DNA of 28,496 nt from Ophiosphaerella korrae. Lineage: Eukaryota > Ascomycota > Dothideomycetes > Pleosporales > Phaeosphaeriaceae. The DNA lies in contig JALNQF010000463.1 in the NCBI GenBank assembly GCA_028456385.1, positions 1-28,496 on the forward strand, given 5' to 3'. Positions 12,120 through 21,522 of this stretch are shown piece after piece. The notes beneath the pieces were generated by a model. It was not told the origin of the DNA, made no database searches, and saw only the letters and a list, made by a program, of their open reading frames with translations. The position numbers and the translations under genes were made by a program. Positions within the stretch are counted from its first letter, which is position 1, and every line of letters starts with the position of its first letter.

Positions 12120-12185
12120 TTACTTATAATAAGGTTAAAATATTTCTTTATATTACTTGTAATAAAGTTAAAATATTTCCTTATA
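12120..12185. repeat. 33-bp tandem duplication (two units)
   Basis: Units 12120-12152 and 12153-12185 both begin ttactt and differ at a few C/T or G/A sites. The unit length is 11 codons and leaves the surrounding ORF3 frame intact. Confidence 0.8.
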
Positions 12186-12350
12186 CCTATTATACTTAGT
12201 TAAAGCTTACTTATCTTATTTCTTTAAAAGATAGTAAATATTATAGTAAGTATATTCTTACTAATATTTAATATAAGTATACTCTATTAGGTATTTCTCT
12301 TACTAAGTATAAGTACTTAATTTCTATATAGTTTCTTCTTACTAAGTTAT

Positions 12351-12686
12351 ATAAAGTAAGCTATTAACTAAGCTTAAGAGATACTATTATTATAGCTTAT
12401 AGAGGCTAAAGCTAAGTATAAGCTAACTTTTTATAAGCTAGTAGATCTTTATTCTTATATTAAGCGTCTTTATAAACTAAAAGCTTATAATAATACTAAA
12501 TTATCTAAATAGTCTTATACCTTAGAAGCTAAGATAGACTTTAAAGACGCTATAGAGGCTACTCTAGCTTCTATTACCTTAGGTATTTTTAACGCCTCTC
12601 TATTTAGCGTTAGTAGTACTAGTTTTTTTAGTTTACTACTAAACGCTCTAGAGAGTTTTAACTTTAGAACTCTTCTAGTTTCTTAA
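12351..12686 (+). pseudogene. Decayed antisense frame of copy 2, coiled-coil-like
   Basis: Plus-strand frame of 112 codons, antisense to copy 2. It starts at an ATA (likely former ATG) and ends at the TAA at 12684-12686, overlapping the 3' end of pol tail-to-tail. It has fewer internal stops than its counterparts (five). Compared with copy 4, a 34-residue stretch around KAYNNTKLSK and TLEAKIDF has about 19 identical residues plus Ile/Leu exchanges. It is four codons shorter upstream of that stretch, so gaps fall in whole codons. It is Lys/Leu/Ala-rich, predicted helical, with a Ser-rich C-terminal part. Family unknown. Confidence 0.55.
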
Positions 12687-15600
12687 AGTAGTTAAAGTTA
12701 TCTTCTAGTTCTTATATATCTTCTTATAGTTTTTCTTTCTTATCTATACCTATCTATTTTACTAAGTAGTAGTTTTTACTATTATAGAACTAATATACTA
12801 AGATTTTCTTAACTTCTTATTTTTCTTATTCTCTATACGTATCTACTTTATATACTAGTAGTTCTATATTTTATAGTACTATCTTAAGTAGTACTATATA
12901 AAAGGTTAAGTATACTTTTATCTTATTTAGTAGCTTTAGTTTAAATATAACTAGCGTAACTTCTTTCTTAATTTTATATAGTCTTATTTTAACGTAGTTT
13001 AGTTTTAAACTTAGTTATTTACTTTTAATATTCTTTTATACTAACTATACTTTTTTTCTCTTTCTAAATTAGAGTCTTTCTTTATACTTCTTATTATAGT
13101 ATTTTACTATCTAATTATATAGGAATTCTATATCCTATCTTAGTTAATTATATATATTACTAAGTTTATTAGTAAAGTTTTCTCTTCTTAAAAACTAAAA
13201 TACTTTAGTTCTTAGTATTCTATATATATTAGAGTTAAATCTATAGTTTATAAAGAAAAGTAATACTCTTATTACTATATTCTTTACACTATTATATACT
13301 AATTATACTATAGGTAGTAATTATACCTAGTTATTCTAGTTAGAGTTAAAGTAGTATCTTAAGTACTATTCTACTATTTAATTTATTTATTCTAATTATC
13401 TATTTATTTATAGATAGTATATAGTACTTATTACGTATTTAATTCCTAGTTATACTATTATAGTTCTCTATAGTTTTAATATAAACCTTATATTTCTATC
13501 TATTATTATCTTATCTAGAAGTCTATATTAGCTTATTATAGTTCCTAGAACTTAGTATATAGTAACTTCTATTCTACTTTTCTTTTTATATAGTTTAAAG
13601 TATAAGTACTTTATAAGTTTATCTACTATTATTAGGATTCTATTATACTTAACTCTTAATATTAGGTCTCTAGACTTAGGTAGTTTTGTAATAAAGTCTA
13701 TAGTAATAACTCTCTATAGTTATCTTAGTACTTCTACTAGTTATAGTATTCTATATAGTATATATCTACTATACTTATTTCTTTAATATTCTATATAATC
13801 TTGTAGTACTTCTATTACTAGCTATCTTACTCTTAGGATATAGTACTCTTATAGTAGTCTATCTAGAGTTTTATTAATCTTTTAATATCTATATACTAGT
13901 AATTTATAAAATTATTATATAAATTCTTTTTATATTTTCTTTAGAATATATATTCTTCTATATACTTATATAAATCCTTCTTAAATTTCTAGTTTTTTTA
14001 TTTCTTTAGATACTTCCTATATTATTTTCTAAATCTATTTATCTAGCTCGCTACTTTTTCTTTTAAGTGTTATAGCTATTTTAAGTATATTTAGAACTAG
14101 ATATCCTTCTTTATTCTATACTAAAACTATACTAGTAGCGTTTACTTCTTTTTATAAGTTTAGTCTTCTACTTAAAGTATCTATAAATTAGTTATCTTTC
14201 CCTTTTATATATATTATTTCTAAGTTAAATATTAATAGGAATTCCTACTATCTTATATAGTATTATAATAAGTCTTTATTTATTATAAATCCTATAAGAT
14301 TTTTATAGTCTATATAGACTCTTGTTTTATATTTTACTTCTTATAAGTATACTCTCTATTACTTAAATACTTTATAGATTACTAGTATTTCTTTATTATA
14401 AATTAGGTAGTTAAGTTCTACTAGTTTTATTTTCTTAGAGAAGTATTTAACTAAGTATTTGTTTTTAGTTTCTTAGTCTTCTTGTATTAGTACTATCCTA
14501 TAGACTAAGTTAGATACATCTATTTTTACTATTACTAGTAGGTTTAGGTTATATATTCTAATAACTAGGTTTTCTATAAACTTTCTTTTAATCTTATTAA
14601 ATACTTCTTTATATTCTTCTATCTATTTAAATAGTGTATCTTTCTTTATAAGTTTTATTATTAGTTCTATATTTTTAGACTATCTTACTATTAACTTCTT
14701 ATAGAAGTTTACTAGCCTATAAAATTATTATACCTCTTTTAGGTTCTTTAGTATTAGCTATTTATTAATTAACTTAATCTTTTCTAGGTTAATCTTAATT
14801 TTCTCTAGTTCTATAATAAACTTAAAGAAATCTATTTTTTTTGTATAGAATTTATATTTTCTTATCTTAAGAAATAATTTATTTTTAGCTAGCTTTTCTA
14901 ATACTTTGTGTATATATTATATATATTCTTCTTCTATTTCTAAGAATATAAAGATATTATCTAAGTATATAAATATAAATATATCTAAGTATTCTCTTAA
15001 TACTATATTAATTCTTTTTTAGAAGGCTACTAATATATTTGTTAATTTAAAAGGTATAACTAAGTATTTATATAGTCTATACTACGTTCTAAATACTATT
15101 TTCTATTTATTACTTTTCTTAATTCTAATTTAGTAGTAAGTATTCTAGATATCTAGTTTTATAAAGATCTTTACTTTCTATAGTCTATCTTATATTCTAT
15201 CTATTTATAGTAAAGGGTATTAATTCTTATTTATAACTACGTTTGTTTTTCTAAAGTCTATATAGAGTTATTTTTTTTCTATTCTTTTTTTATCTATAAA
15301 TATAAGTCTATATACTACTAAGGATTTAGATTCTTATATTTATCTTTTCTTTATTACTTTTTTAATAAATACTTATTTAATTTTAGATTCTTCTTCTATT
15401 TTTTTATAGACTAGGCTCTATCTTATATTTTTATCTTTTTCTAGGTTTATTACTAAGTCCTATAGCTAATATTCTAGAAGATAGTCTTTAGGCTCTATAA
15501 GCTACTTTTCTTATTTCTTATATTCTTCTAGGAATTCTCCCTTGTAGGTACTTATATTAGCTTTTAATATATCTATTTTATAGTAATTAATTTTTCTTAT

Positions 15601-18096
15601 TCTCTAATTAATATATAGGTTAGTTATTTATAACTATAGTATTTCTAGAATTATATTTTATTTATTATTAATTGTTATTATATCTATAACTATATTCTTA
15701 ATAGTTATCTTTTCTAGCTCTAATATAGAGGAAACTATTTTAAACCTAATAGGTTCTTAGAATAGTTTTCTTTTAATTATACTTAGTTATTAAAGGTACT
15801 TTTTTACTATATAACGTATTCCTAATATTTCTATAAACTTCTTAGATATAAAGTTCTTTATAGCTCTACTATTAATTATTAATTATACTTTCTTTCTTTA
15901 ATACGTACCTATTTTTATAATATATAGGCCTCCTATACTTTCTAGTTATTTTTACTTAGGTAATTTTATAAATTATCTATTCTTTTAAGGCTATAGACTT
16001 ACTTTAAGTTTATATTCTTTGTATTTAAGATATTTATTATACGTGTATTTATACTATAGTCTTCTTAGGACGTATTTTTTAGATAATTTTAGTCCTAGCC
16101 TTATTACTAGGTATCTTTCTTCTAGTATTACTTCTTATCCTTAGATATCTTCTACTAGAATTACTCTTATATAGTTATAGCCTCTTTTCTTAGTTAGCTA
16201 TATATTATTATTTACTTTAGAGTTTCTATATATAATATAATTCTTATCTAAGTATAATATCTATAATATTTTAAAGTATACTAGATATTTAGGATCTATT
16301 ATTTTATTATCTCTTTCTTAGTATTTATCTTTTCTAAGTATATTAGTTATTAGAATATAGTATACTACTAGTACTTTTAGTATATAGGCTTTATTAATTT
16401 ATTACGTCTTTCTTATAAAGTATTACTACTTTCTTTATATTAGTATTCTTCTTACTATAACTATATATTACTTTATTTATTCTTAAAATAGTATAAACTT
16501 TATTTCTTTAGGATTACGTTCTTTCTAGTCTTTATATACTTCTTCTATACTTATAACTAGTAAGTATTTTTAAATAAACTTCTATTCTTTATTTTATTTT
16601 TCTATATCTAATATTATATAGCTATTATAGCTATATAAGTCTAGTTAGGTATACTTAATATTTTTTATACTAACTTATTTTTTACTTTCTTATAGTTCTT
16701 TAGAAAAAGCTATAGTAGTCTCTTTATCTAGTACTATTCTTTTAGCTTAGATTAATAAGGCCTAGAGCTCTTCCTCTTCTAAGTCTTCTATTAGTAAGTT
16801 TATTATATATACTATCTCTTCTAGCTATACTTTTATTCTTTCTTTTATTACTACTACTCTATTCTTCTATAAAAAGTATTTTACTCTCTACTTACTAGAA
16901 AGATATATATAGTAGTTATTTTTATAATAAAAGGTTTAATAGAGTATTATATATTGTATTTCTTTACTTCTAGCTACTTTCTTTTAGAGTTTAGCCTATA
17001 CTTATAGTTCTTCTTTCTTCTTTTTAGTTATTTTTAACTAAGTTTCTTTATCTTTCTTATAGTCTTTACTTCTATAATCTTTTATAAAGTATCTTAGTTT
17101 TTTATATTTATAGTATACTATATCTTTTTTCTTTTATAATTAGTAGTCTTTTATATAGTAGCTTTTCTTACTATAGTTAAAGTATATAAAGTCTTTATTC
17201 TTTTTTTTCTTCTTATTCTTATTAGCGTTAAGGATTATAAGGTCTCTAATATCCTAGTTTCTAGATTAGTTACTATACTTGTTCTTCTTCTATTCTTAAA
17301 GATTATTATTAATTTATATTACTTACTACTTTAGGGCTTCTAGTGTCCTAGGTTTCTCTATATAGATTATCTTATATTAGATTTTTTTATTTAATCTTTA
17401 TTTAAATTATAATATTAGAGCTAATTTATTCTATTCTATATTTTATAATAGTTATTTAAATTATAATATATACTTAGGGACACTTTTTTATTATATAAGT
17501 CTTTTAAGTTTTTCTTTAGCTTATTAGGTAATATCTATATTCTTAAATACTACTCTTATTTATCTAGTAAAGTATTTATAACTTCTAAAAATAGCTTTAG
17601 TTTTATCTTTCTAGGTTATTAGAGTATATATTATATAATCTATCTAGTAAAGTTTAAACTATTTTATTATATCCTCTTTAAAGTATATTCTAATATATAT
17701 TACCTTCTTTTCTTCTATATTAAAGTATAGTACTTATATATCTATCTAGAGTTATACTAATACTATAAAGGGTTTTAATTTTTCTCTTATTCTATTAAAC
17801 TTCTTAAAGATAGGTATCTTTAGTAGTTTCTTTGTTACGCTTATCTCTAGGCGTTACGTAATTAATTCTATCTAATTTTATCCTTTAATAATAGCTTTAA
17901 TTTAGGCTTTATTTTATTTTATATATTCTTAGAATTTTTTATTTTATATCTCTAAAGTATTAATTACTATTTTTATATTTTCTTTTTTAGAGATTAAGTT
18001 ATTTAGGTAGTTTTTAATATCTCTCTATACTATATTATCTAACTTATAACTACTTATAAGTACTTTAGTTTCTTTTCTAGTTAAACTTTCTACTAT
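12664..18096 (-). pseudogene. gag-pol polyprotein remnant of copy 2 (chromovirus)
   Basis: Minus-strand frame of 5433 nt, the same codon count as copy 1 despite the different LTR family. Visible features are the Gag region, CCHC knuckles at 17143-17184 and 17074-17115 with all ligands reading Tyr, a protease site whose catalytic Asp codon reads Asn (15871-15873), RT YLDN at 14956-14967, an integrase catalytic Asp kept near 13490-13500, and a chromodomain region ending at 12664. Stops are TAA/TAG throughout. The start (ATA at 18094-18096, from ATG) is placed where families A and B regain a common frame; one base is inserted just upstream relative to copy 4. Confidence 0.88.
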
Positions 18097-18158
18097 TGTA
18101 TTTAGCTAGACTATACGCTACTTACGCTTTACTCCTTTTAATAACTAAATTAGTAAGG

Positions 18159-18653
18159 TATAATAGGTCTACTAGAGTTAACTTCCTAATAGCTTATAAG
18201 TTATTAGTAGATTAAAAGGTAATAGTAAAAGCTTATATTATAATCTATAATAGGCTATAAATAATAGAAGATATTTTATAACTATCTTAGTATTATTACT
18301 TGTAGTTAATAATTAAATTACTAATACTATCCTAATAATAGGTATTACTACTAACTATATACTTAGGTCCCTTAGCTAGCTTTATACTTTGTATTTACTA
18401 AGATCGTAAATTATAAATTTATTACGTACTTAGCTTTATACTTTATATTTACTAAGATTATAAATTATAAATTTATTACGTACTTAGCTTTATACTTTAT
18501 ATTTACTAAGATCGCGAATTACGAATTTATTACGTATCTCTATTATAGTTAGTTTCTTAGTTAAGTTTATTACTCTATAGGTTGTACGTACTTTTATTAT
18601 CTATAGTATAGCTAATTAGCTTAAGTTAGTTTTCTCTTATTATAGCTATAATA
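18159..18653 (-). repeat. 5' LTR of copy 2 (family B, 495 bp, expanded)
   Basis: Partner of 11537-11977, longer by exactly one 54-bp unit (three units at about 18378-18539). Flanked by the conserved primer-binding region (minus-strand ccttactaatttag) and by the TSD at 18654-18658. Confidence 0.9.
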
Positions 18654-18658
18654 ATAAT
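18654..18658. repeat. Target-site duplication of copy 2, right copy
   Basis: ataat, matching 11532-11536. Confidence 0.8.
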
Positions 18659-19349
18659 TTATACTTAAAGATACTTTTTTATTATATAAGTCTTTTAAGT
18701 TTTTCTTTAGCTTATTAAGTAATATCTATATCTTTAAATACTACTCTTATTTCCTTAGTAAAGTATTTATAACTTCTAAAAATAGCTCTAGTTTTATCTT
18801 TCTATATTATTAGGGTATATATTATATAGTCTATCTAGTAAGGTTTAAACTATCTTATTATATCTTCTTTAAGGTATATTCTAATATATATTACTTTCTT
18901 TTCTTTTATATTAAAGTATAGTACTTATATATCTATTTAAAGTTATACTAAAGCTATAAAGAGTTTTAGCTTTTCTCTTATTCTATTAAACTTCTTAAGA
19001 ATAAGTATCTTAGGTAGTTTCTTTATTGCGCTTATCTCTAGGCGTTAAGTAATTAGTTCTATCTAATTCTATCCTTTAATAATAACTTTAATTTAGGCCT
19101 TATTCTATTTTATATATTCCTAGAGTTCTTTATTTTAGGTCTCTAGGGCGTTAATTCCTATCTTTATATCTTCTTTTTTAGAGATTAAGTTATTTAAGTA
19201 GTTTTTTATATCTCTTTATACTATATTATTTAACTTATAACTACTTATAAGTACTTTAGCTCTCTTCCTAGTTAAGCTTTCTACTATTATATTAGCTTAG
19301 ACTATATACTACTTATACTTTACTTTTCTTAGTAACTAAATTAGTAAGG
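18659..19349 (-). mobile_element. Gypsy element D, 5' internal part (start of gag)
   Basis: Continuation of 10466-11536, interrupted by copy 2. Collinear with about 6497-7192 of copy 1 and 17467-18158 of copy 2. It encodes the decayed N-terminal half of Gag on the minus strand. The gag start would be the ATA at 19285-19287, the same position relative to the LTR as in the other copies. The conserved primer-binding region lies directly before the LTR at 19350. Confidence 0.85.
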
Positions 19350-19361
19350 TATAATAGGTTA

Positions 19362-19366
19362 CCTAG
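19362..19366. repeat. Target-site duplication of the solo LTR, left copy
   Basis: cctag, repeated at 19796-19800 immediately after the solo LTR. Confidence 0.88.
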
Positions 19367-19795
19367 TATAATAGGCTGCCTATTATTAACTATAGGCGCT
19401 TATCTTAATAGAGTTTATAGATTAAGAGTTAATAGTAAAAGCTTAGAGGGTAATCTATAATAACTTATAATAATAGAAGATATTTTATAACTATCTTGTA
19501 TTAGCGTTCTATAGTTAAAGGATTAAATTACTAATACTATCCTAATAATACGCATCCTTCTAACTATATACTTATTGTAATCTATAATCTATAATTACTA
19601 AGACTAGTAGATTATAGATTGTCTTAATCTATAATCTATTAACGCTAAGAGTCTATAGATTATAGATTACACTAGGTGTCCTAGTTATATATAGTTTCCT
19701 AATTAAGATTATTACTTTACTTATTTTATACTTTATTAGCACCTAAGTTAGGACTAATTAGTTCTATCTTAATTCCTTCTATTACACCTATAACA
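19367..19795 (-). mobile_element. Solo LTR, family A (429 bp)
   Basis: A complete family A LTR in minus orientation with no internal region, flanked on both sides by cctag. It ends in the canonical aca (19793-19795), whereas most other LTR ends here have mutated. It contains two hairpin units at 19579-19668. It is the product of LTR-LTR recombination of a full element inserted into the LTR of D. Confidence 0.92.
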
Positions 19796-19800
19796 CCTAG
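19796..19800. repeat. Target-site duplication of the solo LTR, right copy
   Basis: cctag, matching 19362-19366. Confidence 0.88.
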
Positions 19801-20225
19801 AGTTAACTTTTTTAGTAGCCTTTAAGTTATTAGTAGACTAAGAAGTAATAATAAAAGCTTATATTATAATTAGTAATAACTATAAATAATAGTTAATTTG
19901 TATATATAATATTAAGTATTAGCGTTCTAGGTTAGAGATAAGATTACTAATACTATTCTAATAATATATATTACTACTAACTATATACCTAGGCTTCTTA
20001 GCTAGCTTTATACTTTATATTTACTAAGATTGTAAATTATAAATTCTTTATATAACTAGCTTTATACTTTGTATTTACTAAGATTATAAATTACGAATTT
20101 ATTACGTATCTCTATTATAGTTAATATCTTAATTAAGTTTATTACTCTATAAGTTATATATATTATTATTATTTATAGTAGAGCTAATTAGTTTAAATTA
20201 GTATTCTCTTATTATAACTATAATA

Positions 20226-21029
20226 CTTAGCTAAATAAAAGATTTAGAGTCTATTACCTATTTTCTTTTATCTTTCTATAAGAAGGTCTTAAGATATTAT
20301 TAGAAGTTACTTAGTACTTTTTTTATTAGAGTAGTTAGTATAGTAAGTTTTTAAGTCTATTTTTCTAGAGACTTAGTTCTAGCGTATATTTTATAGATTT
20401 TTTATAGTATAGTAGCTCTAAAGCGTTCTCTTAGTTCTTTACTAAATCTATAGTTTACTATTTATAGTATATCTTTATCTTATAAGTATACTTAGTTTAA
20501 GTAATAAAGAGGTTATAAGCTAGTATTATTTTAGTTTAAGAGGCTAGCTTTTAAGGAGATAGAAGATTTTTTATATAACTAAGTTATAGTATAATAAGCT
20601 AAGTTATAGTAGTTATATACTATATTAGTACGTTTAGCTATTAGTTTATAAAGATTTAGATCTTTAGTACTAGCTAGTAAAGGTTTTAGTAAGGTCTAGA
20701 GTACTTTATTACTTAGTTTTTATAAATTAAGCGCTAGTAATTTACGTAAGTTTAAGGGTCTTTTTCTTCCCTAGTACTACTACTTAGGTTTAATACCTAG
20801 TATAAGTATACCCTTACTTAGGTATATATAGTAAGTATAAGCTAAAGCTTTATAACTTATAAAGTAGTTAAACTACTCTTCTTTAGTATATATTTCTTTC
20901 TAAAACGTTAGCGCTAGTACTAGTAAAAAGAGAGAGCTAGAAACCTTAACTAGAACTATAATATAGTAAACTTAAGAGGCTACCTAGTGCGCTATAGCTA
21001 AGGTAAGATCTAATTCCTAGTAGTATAGT
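20226..21029. other. Unidentified decayed sequence Y, left part
   Basis: About 800 bp between the LTR of D and copy 4, without similarity by eye to the Gypsy elements. The plus strand is pyrimidine-rich at 20260-20460, hinting at minus-strand coding. Minus-strand reading of 20530-20890 gives a Lys/Leu-rich stretch with stops at Gln/Trp-compatible sites, not assignable to a family. A near-palindromic spot with ctaagta/tatatagtaag-type repeats lies near 20810-20845. It was contiguous with 28065 onward before copy 4 inserted. Confidence 0.4.
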
Positions 21030-21034
21030 TCTTT
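21030..21034. repeat. Target-site duplication of copy 4, left copy
   Basis: tcttt, repeated at 28060-28064. Confidence 0.9.
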
Positions 21035-21461
21035 TGTTATAGGTGTAATAGAAGAAATCGAGATAGAACTAATTAGTCTCGATTTAGGCGCTAATAAAGT
21101 ATAAGATAAGTAAGGTAATAACTTTAATTAGGAAACTATATATAACTAGGATACCTAAGCTAATCTATAATCTATAGACTCTTAGTAACTATAGATTATA
21201 GATTAAGACAATCTATAATCTACTAGTCTTAGTAACTATAGATTATAGATTATAATAAGTATATAGTTAGTAGAATACGTATTATTAAGATAGTATTAGC
21301 AATTTAATCTATTAACTATAGAACGCTAGTATAAGATAGTTACAAAATATCTTCTACTATTTATAGTTATTATAGATCCTAATATAAGCTTTTATTATTA
21401 CTTCTTAATCTACTAACCTCTAATATAGGTACCTATAGTTAATAATAAGTAGCCTATTATA
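21035..21461 (+). repeat. 5' LTR of copy 4 (family A, 427 bp)
   Basis: Begins tgttataggtg and ends cctattata (the 3' copy ends cctgttaca). Two hairpin units lie at 21162-21251. By eye it differs from the 3' LTR at about 31 sites, all transitions, with no indel. Confidence 0.95.
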
Positions 21462-21480
21462 CCTTGCTAATTTAGTTATT
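21462..21480 (+). promoter_or_regulatory. Putative primer-binding region of copy 4
   Basis: ccttgctaatttag directly follows the 5' LTR and is conserved at the same place in copies 1, 2 and D (with G/A changes). It does not begin with TGG, so no ordinary tRNA-CCA primer site is obvious. A self-primed or unusual primer is possible but unproven. Confidence 0.35.
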
Positions 21481-21522
21481 ATAAAAAGCAAAGTATAAGT
21501 AATATATAGTCTAGCTAATATA

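Larger units (their letters stand above)
11854..12300 (-). pseudogene. Decayed accessory frame (ORF3) of copy 2, diverged version
   Basis: Minus-strand frame homologous to the downstream sense frame of copies 1 and 4. It shares FN followed by a Gln-rich stretch and NILTLL, then NNKELKINKETRL, then a C-terminal part crossing into the LTR. It differs by an 11-codon tandem duplication (12120-12185) that doubles the NILTLL segment. Stops are TAA/TAG at Gln-compatible sites. Both ends are uncertain: several TAA in the LTR could be the true stop, and the start is not visible. Product unknown. Confidence 0.45.
11537..18653 (-). mobile_element. Complete Ty3/Gypsy chromovirus, copy 2, LTR family B, RIP-inactivated
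   Basis: Full-length minus-strand element of 7117 bp nested inside element D. The 3' LTR is 11537-11977 and the 5' LTR is 18159-18653; the internal region is 6181 bp. Its gag-pol has the same domain order and codon length as copy 1, but the LTR is a distinct subfamily that shares only patches with family A. It carries both accessory frames downstream of pol. Confidence 0.92.
19350..20225 (-). repeat. 5' LTR of element D (family B), interrupted by a solo LTR
   Basis: The family B LTR is split into 19350-19366 and 19801-20225. Without the insertion and one TSD it is 442 bp, like the 441-bp LTR of copy 2. It is more diverged than the copy 2 LTRs and the first 54-bp unit is partly degraded, consistent with D being the older element. 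The following bases (cttag, 20226-20230) should be its target duplication, but the matching end is not in the window. Confidence 0.85.

Noticed and set aside
21136..21146. ctatatataac as a possible TATA box in family A LTRs
   Set aside because: It is conserved among the LTRs, but TATA-like strings are ubiquitous in this DNA and no transcript start can be placed.
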